This document shows, piece by piece, positions 52,089 to 61,037 of a stretch of 64,000 nt of DNA (position 1 is the stretch's first letter; each line of letters starts with the position of its first letter). Both the position numbers and the translations under genes were made by a program. The DNA is from Mycolicibacterium sp. CBMA 226. GTDB taxonomy: Bacteria; Actinomycetota; Actinomycetes; Mycobacteriales; Mycobacteriaceae. Location: assembly GCF_009729075.1 (NCBI RefSeq), contig NZ_VTGY01000029.1, positions 1 through 64,000 on the forward strand, in the 5' to 3' direction. Under the pieces are notes generated by a model. That model did not search any database and was not told the DNA's origin. It saw nothing but the letters and a program-made list of their open reading frames with translations.

Positions 52089-52975
52089 TGTCACCGAAGT
52101 TCGCCGTGGTCGCGCCGGTCGCTGCCGGCGTCACCGCCGATCCGGCTTGGATGACGCAGTTCGCCCGCCACGTGGAGAGCTGCGGCTTCGAATCCATTGT
52201 GGCCGTGGAACATACGGTACTACTGACCGAGTATTCGAGTGTGTATCCCTACGACAGCTCGGGCCGGGTCGACATCTCGGCCGACTGCGCGGTCCCTGAT
52301 CCGCTCGACCTGCTGGCGTTCCTCGCCGGGCAGACCAGCACGCTGGGTCTGGCGACCGGGGTGCTGGTGTTGCCCAACCACCATCCGGTGGTGCTGGCCA
52401 AACGTGTCGCGACGCTGAATGTGTTGTCGGGCGGCCGGATTCGCCTGGCCGTCGGCATGGGCTGGCTGCGCGAGGAGATCGAGGCATGCGGCGCCCCGTT
52501 CGACGCGCGCGGCCGACGGGGCGATGAACAGATCGACATTCTGCGGCTGCTGTGGTCGGACCAGCCGGACGGCGCCAACCATTCCGGTGAGTTCTTCGAA
52601 TTCACCAACGCCGCTTGCTATCCCAAGCCGGTTTCGCCGATCCCGATCCATATCGGTGGGCACAGCCGGGCCGCCGCGCGCCGGGCCGGCCGCCGCGGCG
52701 ACGGATTGCAGCCGCTCGGCGTCGCCGGCGAGGAACTGTCCGGGTTGATCGCGTTGATGCGGGAGTCGGCCGAGCAGGCCGGCCGCGACCCCGACGCCCT
52801 CGAACTCTCCCTCGGGCACCTGGTGACCAAGGTCGACGCCGATCGCGCCGGTCGACTCGCAGAGCTCGGCGCCGACCGCGTCGTGCTGGCCATGCCGCCC
52901 GTCACCGACATCGATGAGGCCAACGACATGCTGTCGGCCTGCGCCGAGCGACTCGGGCTCGCACCGTGCCCCTGA
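52088..52975 (+). CDS. LLM-class F420-dependent oxidoreductase
   Basis: A 295-residue luciferase-like protein. Markers are ESCGFESIVAVEHTV, ATGVLVLPNHHPVVLAKRVA, LSGGRIRLAVGMGWLREE and PIPIHIGGHSRAAARRAG. It resembles the Rv2161c-type F420 subgroup. ATG 52088 overlaps the kinase stop by 1 nt, so it is translationally coupled to the kinase gene. The substrate is unknown. Kinase-oxidoreductase coupling may simply reflect operon architecture. Confidence 0.83.
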   Translation: MSPKFAVVAPVAAGVTADPAWMTQFARHVESCGFESIVAVEHTVLLTEYSSVYPYDSSGRVDISADCAVPDPLDLLAFLAGQTSTLGLATGVLVLPNHHPVVLAKRVATLNVLSGGRIRLAVGMGWLREEIEACGAPFDARGRRGDEQIDILRLLWSDQPDGANHSGEFFEFTNAACYPKPVSPIPIHIGGHSRAAARRAGRRGDGLQPLGVAGEELSGLIALMRESAEQAGRDPDALELSLGHLVTKVDADRAGRLAELGADRVVLAMPPVTDIDEANDMLSACAERLGLAPCP

Positions 52976-53436
52976 CAGTCCCCGACCGGCTCGATCTGAC
53001 CGACCTGGTGCACCGCTACGCCGCGGCCGTCGATGACCGCCGGTTCGACGACGTCATCGAACTCTTCACCGACACAGCGGAATTGATCCTTCCGGACCCG
53101 CCCCGGTCCCTTGACCCGGTGCGGTATGAGCACGGGCACGACGGAGTGCGCGCCGCGATGGCGACGCTGGCGGGCGTCGCCCGCACCCAGCACGAGATTG
53201 TCGGCGAGGTCTACACCGACGCCGCCGACCACGCCCGGGGCCGTATCACGGGCATCGCCCATCATTGGACCCGCGCGGCCGGCTCCACCGACGTCACCGA
53301 CCTGGTGTGGCACCTGCGGTACGACGACGAGTACGTCCAGACGCGCGCAGGTTGGCGCATCCGGCGCCGTGCCCTGACGGTCAATGCCGTCGAGACCCGG
53401 CCCATCCGCCGGCTGCGCGACGAGCCGGGCGTCTAG
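52966..53436 (+). CDS. SnoaL/NTF2-like protein
   Basis: A 156-residue NTF2-fold protein of the SnoaL-like type. The first helix and strand read DLVHRYAAAVDDRRFDDVIELF, broken here as DLVHRYAAAVDD and FDDVIELF, followed by FTDTAELILPDPP. It ends with GWRIRRRALTVNAVETRP, typical for polyketide cyclase/ketosteroid isomerase relatives. The GTG start lies 10 nt before the upstream stop. Whether it is an enzyme or a binding protein is unclear. Confidence 0.8.
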   Translation: MPLTVPDRLDLTDLVHRYAAAVDDRRFDDVIELFTDTAELILPDPPRSLDPVRYEHGHDGVRAAMATLAGVARTQHEIVGEVYTDAADHARGRITGIAHHWTRAAGSTDVTDLVWHLRYDDEYVQTRAGWRIRRRALTVNAVETRPIRRLRDEPGV

Positions 53437-54209
53437 ACCGGCTGCGCGACGATCAGCAGCGTATCGCCGCCGACCTGCACACCGCCGTCGCCGATCACCC
53501 CGCCGAGCCGGGCACGAAGCTCGGCGGCCCGGTCTACGGGCAGGACCAGGTGGTTGGAGTAGGTGAACACCAGGTCCAGCCACTGCTCACGGCTGTACTG
53601 CTCACCGCGCTCGTAGGTCAGCTGCTGCACCGCGAATCCGGCGGCCTCGATCTCGGCCACCACGTCGGCGCTGTCCATGCCCGAACCAGTCCCACCGGTA
53701 GGTGCCGCGGTCACCAATGGTGAAGCGGCATCGAGGAAGTCGCGGTACACCTCAGCGAAGTCCGCGCGAGAGGGCTGGACCGGGAACAGCCGGTTCCACG
53801 CCAGTGCCAGCCGCCCGCCCGCGGTGAGCAACCGGCGAAGCTTCGGCAGTGCCGCGGCCGGGTCCACCCAGTGGAAAGACTGGGCGAACAGCACCACATC
53901 GAAGGTGCGGCCGGCGTCGTCCCAGTCCTCGAACGTCGCCACCTCGACGGTGACGCCGTGCTCGGCCGCGATCTCGGCCATTCGCGGATCCGGTTCCAGC
54001 GCAACCAGTTCTGCGCCGCGAGCGATCAGTTGCCGGGATGCGATCCCGGTCCCCGCACCCACGTCGAGCACCCGGACCGGGCCCGAACCGACCAATTCGT
54101 CGAGCATGGGCTCCGGGTACCGGGGGCGGTTTTGGTCATATGCCCGGGCGGCGCCGCCGAAGGAATCGGCGCGATCGCGTTGCCGGTACAACTCGTCAGA
54201 CTCAGCCAC
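53433..54209 (-). CDS. Class I SAM-dependent methyltransferase
   Basis: A 258-residue methyltransferase. Motif I is DVGAGTG at 49-55, the acidic SAM ribose contact is in ALEPD, and motif IV region reads FDVVLFAQSFHWVDPAAAL, as in the Methyltransf_11/25 type. The substrate is unknown. The start is GTG 54209. Its stop and the stop of the converging SnoaL gene share the palindrome CTAG (53433-53436). Confidence 0.88.
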   Translation of the reverse strand: MAESDELYRQRDRADSFGGAARAYDQNRPRYPEPMLDELVGSGPVRVLDVGAGTGIASRQLIARGAELVALEPDPRMAEIAAEHGVTVEVATFEDWDDAGRTFDVVLFAQSFHWVDPAAALPKLRRLLTAGGRLALAWNRLFPVQPSRADFAEVYRDFLDAASPLVTAAPTGGTGSGMDSADVVAEIEAAGFAVQQLTYERGEQYSREQWLDLVFTYSNHLVLPVDRAAELRARLGGVIGDGGVQVGGDTLLIVAQPV

Positions 54210-54285
54210 GACTCGACGCTACCGGGAGCCGGATCCCCGGACACCGACTGGTGCACCGGCGGCAGATCCGGGCATGCTGGTGCCC

Positions 54286-55080
54286 ATGACGCGTCCGCCG
54301 CGCCGGTGGGACCCGCTCCGACCGTTCGATCTGTTCACCACGGTGGTATCGACCGCCGCGGTGCTGCCGGTGAGCACCGGGGCGGCCGCGGCGTATCGGA
54401 CCGCGTTGCTGACGGTGCGGCCGATGGTGGTCGGGCGCCGGATCACGGTGCGCCTGCGCACCAGCGACCTGGCCCTCACGGTGGCCGAGTTCGATTCCCG
54501 CTGGGACGCCGGCATCTTTGCCGTCGGCCACATCGGTACCGTCAGTGTCACCGCAAATCGGGTGAAATGGGCTGGTACCGCACTGAATTCGATCACTGCG
54601 AAACTGAACAACCTGCATGTCCGGCCGTCGGTACCACCGATGCTGGCCGCCGCACCCGTCGAGCTGACGGTCGAGATTCCCTCCGATTCTCTCGACGAGC
54701 TGATCCGGGCCGCCGAACCGCGAGTCAGCAGCGAGATCGGCGAGGACGCGGTCGCGCGACTCCGGCTGTCGCGCTTCCGCTCCGGGATCGTCGAGGTCGA
54801 TCCCCACCTGCACGGCAACACCTTGTGGCTCAAGCCCCGGGGCCTGACACTGGGGTCCACTCGGGTTCCGGTGCCCGGGCTGGCCCCGGCGTATCCGGTG
54901 CGACTACCCGAGCTTCCGTACGGCGCCACCCTGACCTCGGTGGAGGTCGGCCCCGGCGTCGTGCGGGTCGGTGCGACGCTGCCGGAATGGCGCTTCAACC
55001 TGCCGCGCGCCGTGCTCGACGAGCTGATCAACCAGCTGAGCGTGGTGGGCCGTCCACTCGATGTGATCTGGCCGGACTGA
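54286..55080 (+). CDS. DUF2993/LmeA-like protein
   Basis: A 264-residue protein. The central and C-terminal parts (LTVEIPSDSLDELIRAAEPR, GNTLWLKPRGLTLGS, WRFNLPRAVLDELINQL) resemble the DUF2993 family, whose member LmeA assists lipomannan elongation in mycobacteria. The N-terminal TTVVSTAAVLPVSTGAAAAY is only weakly hydrophobic, so export is not certain. I start at ATG 54286; there is no clear ribosome-binding site. It reads away from the methyltransferase gene. Confidence 0.65.
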   Translation: MTRPPRRWDPLRPFDLFTTVVSTAAVLPVSTGAAAAYRTALLTVRPMVVGRRITVRLRTSDLALTVAEFDSRWDAGIFAVGHIGTVSVTANRVKWAGTALNSITAKLNNLHVRPSVPPMLAAAPVELTVEIPSDSLDELIRAAEPRVSSEIGEDAVARLRLSRFRSGIVEVDPHLHGNTLWLKPRGLTLGSTRVPVPGLAPAYPVRLPELPYGATLTSVEVGPGVVRVGATLPEWRFNLPRAVLDELINQLSVVGRPLDVIWPD

Positions 55081-55125
55081 TCGGCCGCGCTGAAGATTCG
55101 CCGATCGTTCATTACAGTCACGGTC

Positions 55126-55929
55126 GTGACCATCGGCTATTCCCGATATGTCGCGCTCGGCGACAGCCAGACCGAGGGCCTCTTGGACATGGACGGTCCA
55201 GGCGACAGCGCCATTCGGGGTTTCGCCGACCGCCTGGCCTGGCGACTCAACGAATTGCAGCCGGGACTCCAGTACGCCAACCTCGCAGTGCGGGGCCGCC
55301 GCATCAGTGACGTCCTGGACCGGCAACTGCCCCTGGCGCGGACGATGAACCCCGACCTGATCACGAGCTGCATCGGGATGAATGACGTCACGCGGCCGGT
55401 CCGCAGCTTCGACCAGGCACTGATCGACATGCGGCGCGTTCACACCGAGCTCGCCGCCACCGGCGCGACCGTCGTCACGACGACATTTCCCGACATCGCC
55501 CGCATCTTGCCGATCGGACGAGTGCTCAGCGGCCGGCTGCGACGGATCAACGAGCTGATCCGAAGCGACGCGGCAGATTTCGGCTTCCATCTGGTCGACC
55601 TGTCGTCGGCCACTTCCATGCTGGATCCGGCCACCTGGGCCATCGATCGGGTGCACGGCTCGCCGCACGGCCATCAACTGTTCGCCGACGCCGCCGCCGA
55701 GGCGCTGGGTTTACCGGGCAGCGATCACCGCTGGGCAGAGGTCGAGGGCGAACTCGTGTTGCCGCGCCTGCGCGAGCGGATGTACTCGCAGCTGATGTGG
55801 GCCCAGAACATGCTGATGCCCTGGGTTTGGCGGCACACGCTGGGCAGTTCCCGGGGTAAGGGGCTCGAGCCGAAGCGGCCGGTCATGGCACCGCTCGACG
55901 ATCGGTCGGCGTTATCCGAGGCCGAGTAG
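55126..55929 (+). CDS. SGNH/GDSL-family hydrolase
   Basis: A 267-residue esterase-like protein. Block I is LGDSQTEG with the nucleophile Ser14, block III is CIGMNDV, and block V is Asp174-Arg-Val-His177. These give a full SGNH set. There is no signal peptide, so it is likely cytoplasmic. The start is GTG 55126. It overlaps the convergent DUF732 gene by 18 nt at the 3' end. The substrate is unknown. Confidence 0.87.
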   Translation: MTIGYSRYVALGDSQTEGLLDMDGPGDSAIRGFADRLAWRLNELQPGLQYANLAVRGRRISDVLDRQLPLARTMNPDLITSCIGMNDVTRPVRSFDQALIDMRRVHTELAATGATVVTTTFPDIARILPIGRVLSGRLRRINELIRSDAADFGFHLVDLSSATSMLDPATWAIDRVHGSPHGHQLFADAAAEALGLPGSDHRWAEVEGELVLPRLRERMYSQLMWAQNMLMPWVWRHTLGSSRGKGLEPKRPVMAPLDDRSALSEAE

Positions 55930-56286
55930 CCCCAGCGGCAGCGGCGACTCGCCGCGGCCGAGCGAGCCCACGACCCCGGGGCAGAAGGACGAGATCGCGA
56001 AGCCGGTGAACATCGTGGCCGGGCCCAGCGACATGCCTGATGCGTTGGCGACCTTGGCCGCCGCATCGGCCAGGGTCTGGCCGGGCTGAGCGAGCATCGG
56101 GCACACCGACTGGCCCAGCGCGACGGGATCCGAGCCGTTCGGCAGCATCATGTCGGCGTTGCTGAGAGCGTTGTTGAAGGCTTCGACACCTGCATCGGCG
56201 CTCGCCGAACCGGCCGTGACCAGGCTCCCGACGATCCCGACGGCGGTAGCTGCGACTGCGATGGCGGTGCTGAATGTGCTCTTCAT
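55912..56286 (-). CDS. Secreted DUF732 protein
   Basis: A 124-residue exported mycobacterial protein. ATG 56286 starts a signal peptide (MKSTFSTAIAVAATAVGIVG) with likely cleavage after ASA. The mature part has two Cys and the DUF732-like pattern NADMMLPNGSDPVALGQSVC and FTGFAISSFCPGVV. The family is almost confined to mycobacteria and its function is unknown. Confidence 0.85.
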   Translation of the reverse strand: MKSTFSTAIAVAATAVGIVGSLVTAGSASADAGVEAFNNALSNADMMLPNGSDPVALGQSVCPMLAQPGQTLADAAAKVANASGMSLGPATMFTGFAISSFCPGVVGSLGRGESPLPLGLLGLG

Positions 56287-56336
56287 GATCCCTGCATCAT
56301 AGGGGAAGCAGGTTGCCGCCACCGCCCGCCGCAGTC

Positions 56337-56900
56337 TCAGACGCCCGTCCAGGCGGTCGCAATCCGGGTTCCGATGTCGATGACCTTGGCATCTGCGCTC
56401 TCGATCTCGCCCGCCACATGGTGGGCGATGAAGCGCCGGATCTCGCCGTCGACGTTGGCAACGATGCGCAACAGCTCTGCGCGGATCGACGACGACGTGA
56501 CGTGGATGGCGATGTCCGATGACCGCGGCGTCTTGACGTCGATGACGAGCAGCAGCGGGTGTGCTGCACGCGCCGTTGCGGTCAGGTTGATCTCGCCGAA
56601 CACCATGAACCGCGGCCGGTCGATGCGCAGGTCGAGTGTCATGTCAATTTCCAGCGGGATGCGGATCGCAAAGGTGATCTCTTCGCCGAGCGTCCTGGCC
56701 ACCACGGGGTGTTTGATCTGCACACGTGCGGTGACCTTGGCGAGGCCGCCGGGGCCCTGCGCGATGGGCCCCATGTCGAAGGCTTCACCGGCGATGCCGC
56801 CGATCGCGTCAGCGACGCGCTCCTCACTGACGGCGACCTCGAAGAATCGTCGGCCGAATTCCTCGTAGGACATGTATTCGTGTTGGGGTTGAACTGGCAT
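56337..56900 (-). CDS. Conserved mycobacterial protein of unknown function
   Basis: A 187-residue soluble protein beginning with ATG 56900. The N-terminal helix (SYEEFGRRFFEVAVSEERV) is followed by a beta-rich middle that could form a lipid- or ligand-binding sheet (KVTARVQIKHPVVAR, EIDMTLDLRID, RFMVFGEINLTATAR). A C-terminal helix closes it (RAELLRIVANVDGEIRRFIA). I do not recognise a named family with confidence. It follows the NTF2-like gene at 56952-57764 on the same strand with 51 nt between them, so they may be co-transcribed. Confidence 0.75.
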   Translation of the reverse strand: MPVQPQHEYMSYEEFGRRFFEVAVSEERVADAIGGIAGEAFDMGPIAQGPGGLAKVTARVQIKHPVVARTLGEEITFAIRIPLEIDMTLDLRIDRPRFMVFGEINLTATARAAHPLLLVIDVKTPRSSDIAIHVTSSSIRAELLRIVANVDGEIRRFIAHHVAGEIESADAKVIDIGTRIATAWTGV

Positions 56901-56951
56901 GGTGTGACTACGTTCTCATGTCGGGGACGGAAGCCGCGGCAACTGGCGGCT

Positions 56952-57764
56952 TCATTCGGCAAAGAGTCGCAGGCCGATGATGCCCCGGCCCCCGAGGCTG
57001 AGCTCCGCGATGACCACGCCGCGGTAACCGTCCCGTCGGACTCCGGCCGCGACGTACCGGCCCGCGGCGATCACCTTGGCGACCCGGCATCCGGTCAGTT
57101 CCTCGACCAGTTCGGAGACGCTCAGCCGAGTGTCGAGGCCGCGGGTGATCTGCGCCGGCTCGCTGAGCCGCCGCTTGACCGCCAGTTCATCCCCGGTCGC
57201 CGCGTCGGCGAGCAGCCCCGTGAGCGACCGCTTTGCCCGGGTACCGCCGGTGCGCAGCCCGGCAAGGAAACCCAGCGCGCCGCCGGGACCCTGATTGCGT
57301 AGCAGCGCCCCGGACAACCCCAATCCGGCCGGCAGCGCCCCGGCGCCACACCTGACGAACTGCACGACCATGCCCGGCAGCTCCCAAAACGCTTGCAGCC
57401 GAGAAATTTTCAGCGCCGGATCGGAGCCCTCGGTAACCACGTCATACTGCAGGTACACCGGAATCCGCAGCTGCACGTTGGCGCCCATGTGCACTTCCAG
57501 CTCCAGGTCACGCACGACGGTGTTGCCGAGCACGATGTCGGCGTCACGGTGGAACACGATCGTGCGCGGCCTGATGAAGGTGTCGTAGAACTGCCCGATG
57601 GCGCGGTGCCCTATGTGCGGCTTCGAGCCGACTGGGTCCTCGACGCGTCCGTCTGCGTTGAACAGACCCACCCAGGCGGCTTTGTCGTGCGCGGCGGTGG
57701 CTGCGGGCGAGCGCTCGACGGTGGCTAGTAGGTCGTCGCGCGTCGGCGATTGCGGTACGGACAT
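56952..57764 (-). CDS. NTF2-like N-terminus with uncharacterised C-terminal domain
   Basis: A 270-residue protein. The first 135 or so residues look like a ketosteroid-isomerase/SnoaL fold (AATAAHDKAAWVGLFNADGR, HIGHRAIGQFYDTFI, FWELPG). The rest is not familiar: SLTGLLADAATGDELAVKRR, SVSELVEELTGCRVAKVIAAG. ATG 57764 follows GGAGA closely. The promoter is shared divergently with the gene at 57858. Function is unknown. Confidence 0.75.
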   Translation of the reverse strand: MSVPQSPTRDDLLATVERSPAATAAHDKAAWVGLFNADGRVEDPVGSKPHIGHRAIGQFYDTFIRPRTIVFHRDADIVLGNTVVRDLELEVHMGANVQLRIPVYLQYDVVTEGSDPALKISRLQAFWELPGMVVQFVRCGAGALPAGLGLSGALLRNQGPGGALGFLAGLRTGGTRAKRSLTGLLADAATGDELAVKRRLSEPAQITRGLDTRLSVSELVEELTGCRVAKVIAAGRYVAAGVRRDGYRGVVIAELSLGGRGIIGLRLFAE

Positions 57765-57857
57765 CTCTCCATCGTCCACCACCGCCGAGTTCGGCTGCGA
57801 GTGGATGGTCGGCGGATGGTCATGGCACATGTCGCAGATGTCGCGCACACTGGTCGT

Positions 57858-58265
57858 ATGAGCAACAGCGGCCCGTTCGGCATCGATCCCGAAGAGTTCG
57901 ATCGCGTCCTGCGCGAGACGGGCGAGGGCATCCGCGGCGTGTTCGACCGCCTCGGCCGCGGCGCCGCCTGGGCCAACGTCGTGAATGACCTGACCCGACC
58001 GCCGCGGCACGCCACGCAGCCCGAGACCACCGGCGACACCGGTGACGGGGTCTGGGTGGTCTACACAGTCGCGGCGGACGGCGGGGCGCATGTCGAAGAG
58101 GTCTATCCCTCCGAGCTGGAGGCCCTGCGGGCCAACAAGAACAACATCGATCCGGCCCGCAAAGTGCGGTTCCTGCCGTACGGCATCGGAGTGAGTGTGT
58201 TGGACGCGCCGGAGCAGGCGAGTTCGTCGCAGGATGAGCAGCCGCCGCGGCCCGAACCGCAGTGA
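57858..58265 (+). CDS. Conserved mycobacterial protein of unknown function
   Basis: A 135-residue soluble protein. The N-terminal half is helical (PEEFDRVLRETGEGIRGVFD). The second half contains a small sheet that looks conserved (VWVVYTVAADGGAHVEEVYP, ALRANKNNIDPARKVRFLPY), with an acidic Pro-rich tail. There is no signal peptide. The start ATG 57858 has no obvious ribosome-binding site. The function is unknown to me. Confidence 0.75.
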   Translation: MSNSGPFGIDPEEFDRVLRETGEGIRGVFDRLGRGAAWANVVNDLTRPPRHATQPETTGDTGDGVWVVYTVAADGGAHVEEVYPSELEALRANKNNIDPARKVRFLPYGIGVSVLDAPEQASSSQDEQPPRPEPQ

Positions 58266-58359
58266 TATTGACCTTCCGACAATATCCCCGGCGACGCGGC
58301 CGACACGCTACGCTTTGCCACATTGTCGTGTGGCAGTAGCGCGAGGGGAGATGACCAGG

Positions 58360-58782
58360 ATGTTTCGGGTACTGACGGTGGCCGCAGCGATCGCCGGAAC
58401 CGCCATCGGGCTGGCACCGTTCGCGAGCGCCGATCCGGCACTGGGCGGCAGCGACGATCCCGGCCGCTACCCCACCGATGTCCCGGGCATGAACTACCAG
58501 GCGGTCAACGGCGCACCGTGCGACAACCACGACATCTTCATCTTCGGCCGCGGTCCCGGGGGCGCCTCGATGGCCTGTCACTGGATCCCGAACCAGTGGC
58601 CTCCAGTCGACACCGGATTCTGGGGCTACTCCTATGCGATCCAGGGCGTGAAGGACATCGGTTCGCCGTGCCCGGGCCCGCAGACCGCCGCGCAGGCCCC
58701 AGACGGCCGCCCGCTGCTGTGCCTGGGCCCACAGGGCTGGCAGCCCGGCTTCAAGACCGGTGATGGGTTCTTCCCGAGCTGA
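58360..58782 (+). CDS. Small secreted mycobacterial protein
   Basis: A 140-residue exported protein. ATG 58360 starts a signal peptide (MFRVLTVAAAIAGTAIG) that ends at ASA before DPA. I prefer it to ATG 58351, which abuts the GAGGGGAG ribosome-binding site too closely. The mature protein is Gly/Pro-rich with four Cys residues, likely two disulfides (APCDNHD, SMACHWIPNQW, GSPCPGP, LLCLGP). No family function is known to me. Confidence 0.8.
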   Translation: MFRVLTVAAAIAGTAIGLAPFASADPALGGSDDPGRYPTDVPGMNYQAVNGAPCDNHDIFIFGRGPGGASMACHWIPNQWPPVDTGFWGYSYAIQGVKDIGSPCPGPQTAAQAPDGRPLLCLGPQGWQPGFKTGDGFFPS

Positions 58783-59024
58783 CCGCCACGGCGACTGAGC
58801 GCCCCACCCGGCTTGACCACCGCGCAGTGCGCTCTGGAGGCCGGGTGTCGGCTCTCTGCCTCTGACCGTGGAGCGCAGCCAATTCGTCTGCAGCACAATA
58901 TTTCACCTCTCATGATTGTCGCTAGCTGCTACTAGCCAGCGCCGCGGCCGCGCAGCGCGCTTGCTGCGGCACCACGCCCGCAGAGGCAGACACCAACCCG
59001 GCACGACCAGCTCAGCGCGCCGTA

Positions 59025-60431
59025 TCACCTTCCGGGACTGTCTATTTCGCCATCGGTGTCATCTCCAGTCTCGGTCGGATACAACGTCGGGTGGTGGTAG
59101 TGGTTGGTTCTTGGTTGGCCGACGTCGAGCAGTGGTGGTGGGGTCCAGTGGGTGCGGCCGTTTTTCATGGTGGTGGTCCAGCCGCCGGTGTCGGCGAGGC
59201 GGTTGTGGGGGCCGCACGCGAGGGTGAGGTTGGTGATGTCGGTGGGGCCGTCGTCGCGCCAGTTGGTGTTGACGTGATGGGCCTGGCAGCGGGAGGCGGG
59301 GGCGGTGCAGTGGGGTTTGGTGCAGCCGCGGTCGCGGGCGAACAGGGCGAAACGTTGAGCGACGGTGGCGGTGCGACGTGCTCGGCCCAGGTACAGCGGT
59401 TGTTCGGTGTGGTCATCGAAGACGGCGAGGTAGTGGTCGGCTCCGGTGGTCGCGGCCATCTGGACCAGATCCTTGACCGGGAGGTTGGTGCCGGTATGGG
59501 TGAGCGCCGTTCCGGTGCGCTTGTGCAGGTCGGTGACGGTGCAGGTGGCGATCACCGCGACGGGGAACCCGTTGTGCTCGCCGAGCATCCCGGAGGTCAG
59601 CACCATGCGGCCGACCATCCGGTAGGCGTCGTGTTGGCGTTGGGCAACAGTCCTGGTGTCGTTGTCGATCTGTTCCTGGGTGGGTGTGCCCGATAGGCAG
59701 GGCACGGGGTCGGCGGGGTTGCACATGCCGGGGGCGGCCCACTTGTCGTTGATCGCGTCCCAGTAGGCGCGGGTTTCGGCATCGATGGTGCCGCTCACCT
59801 CTGAGGTGCCGTCCGATTTCTGCTTCCCCATCCTGATGGCGCGCTTGGGGTCAGGCTCGGAATCGTCGGGTTCGGGCCCGTCCTGATCGAGCCGGTACAA
59901 CAACTCTTTTGCGGCGGCCCTCAGGTCCTCGGGGCTCTTGTACCGCGCCCAGGACACCAGGTCGCGTTCGCACTGGGCGAGGGTGGCCGGGTCCACCCAC
60001 AACGGAACCTTCGCGAAAAAGTTCGTGATCACCGCGACGTGCTCGATGTTGATCGCACCCTCGGCCAGCGCGGCGGCGACCAGTTCCCACACCGGCCCCA
60101 ACGGCTCCCCGGTGATCGCCGAGCGCGGGCCCAGGTGGTCGCCGTCGCGGACCCGGCGGCGGGCCTCCTCCCGGCTGATGCGGAGCCGGATGTGCAGGAC
60201 CTCGGGCCAATCCTTGGCGCCGATGTCTTTGGCGGTGGCCTGGGTTTGGGCGGCGGCCAAGATCCGGTGGTCGACCGCCTCGGCCGCGCACTTCAACGTT
60301 TCACGACGGGACTGCAGCTCCAGCAATGTCCGCGCGTCCAGGCCGGTGTAGTCCAGGGATGCGATCGTGGCCGCGGCGGCTTCGTACGCGGCGTACGCCT
60401 GCTCGATAGCGGCCGGATCGGTCAATCCCAT
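59025..60431 (-). CDS. DUF222/13E12-family HNH endonuclease
   Basis: A 468-residue protein of the mycobacterial 13E12 repeat family. The DUF222 helical domain comes first. The C-terminal HNH nuclease reads DRGCTKPHCTAPASRCQAHH, then NLTLACGPHNRLAD, so the catalytic His, Asn and His positions and the metal-binding Cys are intact. ATG 60431 is 3 bp from a perfect LexA box and probably begins a leaderless mRNA. Several M. tuberculosis 13E12 proteins are DNA-damage-inducible, in agreement. The cellular target is unknown. Confidence 0.88.
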   Translation of the reverse strand: MGLTDPAAIEQAYAAYEAAAATIASLDYTGLDARTLLELQSRRETLKCAAEAVDHRILAAAQTQATAKDIGAKDWPEVLHIRLRISREEARRRVRDGDHLGPRSAITGEPLGPVWELVAAALAEGAINIEHVAVITNFFAKVPLWVDPATLAQCERDLVSWARYKSPEDLRAAAKELLYRLDQDGPEPDDSEPDPKRAIRMGKQKSDGTSEVSGTIDAETRAYWDAINDKWAAPGMCNPADPVPCLSGTPTQEQIDNDTRTVAQRQHDAYRMVGRMVLTSGMLGEHNGFPVAVIATCTVTDLHKRTGTALTHTGTNLPVKDLVQMAATTGADHYLAVFDDHTEQPLYLGRARRTATVAQRFALFARDRGCTKPHCTAPASRCQAHHVNTNWRDDGPTDITNLTLACGPHNRLADTGGWTTTMKNGRTHWTPPPLLDVGQPRTNHYHHPTLYPTETGDDTDGEIDSPGR

Positions 60432-60434
60432 ACA

Positions 60435-60450
60435 TCGAACACTAGTTCGA
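60435..60450 (-). promoter_or_regulatory. Perfect mycobacterial LexA (SOS) box
   Basis: TCGAAC-N4-GTTCGA is an exact match to the mycobacterial SOS box. On the minus strand TAGTGT inside it (60444-60439) is a plausible -10, 7 nt before the A of the ATG at 60431. LexA bound here would block the promoter of the HNH gene directly. Confidence 0.9.
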
Positions 60451-60575
60451 ACCACCGACAAGTCGCTGTGACCAATGGGGTACTAGTTACCCACCGTGAC
60501 CAGCGCAAACAAAGTGGCCAAAGTTATTCAGAGTCCCGGCAACACGCAGCCGCCATCCGTAACTACACAGACCGA

Positions 60576-61037
60576 TCAGCCCGAGCTTTCCTCGAAATGG
60601 CGCCGAATGGCCGCCAGCATCGCCGCGTGCGCCTTCTCCGCTTGCCCGGCTGTGAACACGCCCAGCGGCTTGGGCGCTTCTATATCTACTGCCTCGCTGA
60701 CGATCGTGCCCACGCCGGCAGCCCTGAACGTCACTGTGCCACTGAGCCGCACCTTGGGAAATTGGCGGGCCTCGGTGTGCACGACGCCGTCGGGCGCGAT
60801 CAGCACCGTCGCGCGGTAGGTGACCGTCAGGGCTAGCGGGCCGAATGGGATTCGGTCCCGCACCCGATAGTCACGACGATGGCCCTGCACGTCCTGCCGA
60901 TCGGCCAGGCAGTCGACCGCCACGACGAGCGGGTGCACCCGCTTCATGTTCGCCAGATCTGTATAGAAGGTGCGGACATCGTCGGGCGCTCCCGGCATCT
61001 CTTCGCTCAATTCGAATCGGGACTGCGACAACCACAT
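60576..61037 (-). CDS. SRPBCC/START-like ligand-binding protein
   Basis: A 153-residue protein with a polyketide cyclase/dehydrase-like fold. The strands and helix order fit (MWLSQSRFELSEEMPGAPDD, YTDLANMKRVHPLVVAVDC, LTVTYRATVLI, AEKAHAAMLAAIRRHFEE). ATG 61037 is chosen by family fit; the frame extends upstream without support. The ligand is unknown. The gene stands alone between the LexA-controlled nuclease and an AT-richer gap. Confidence 0.75.
   Translation of the reverse strand: MWLSQSRFELSEEMPGAPDDVRTFYTDLANMKRVHPLVVAVDCLADRQDVQGHRRDYRVRDRIPFGPLALTVTYRATVLIAPDGVVHTEARQFPKVRLSGTVTFRAAGVGTIVSEAVDIEAPKPLGVFTAGQAEKAHAAMLAAIRRHFEESSG

Noticed and set aside
59025..60431. REP13E12 as a mobile element with boundaries
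   Set aside because: The protein belongs to the 13E12 family, but no flanking repeats or target duplication are visible, so only the gene is reported.
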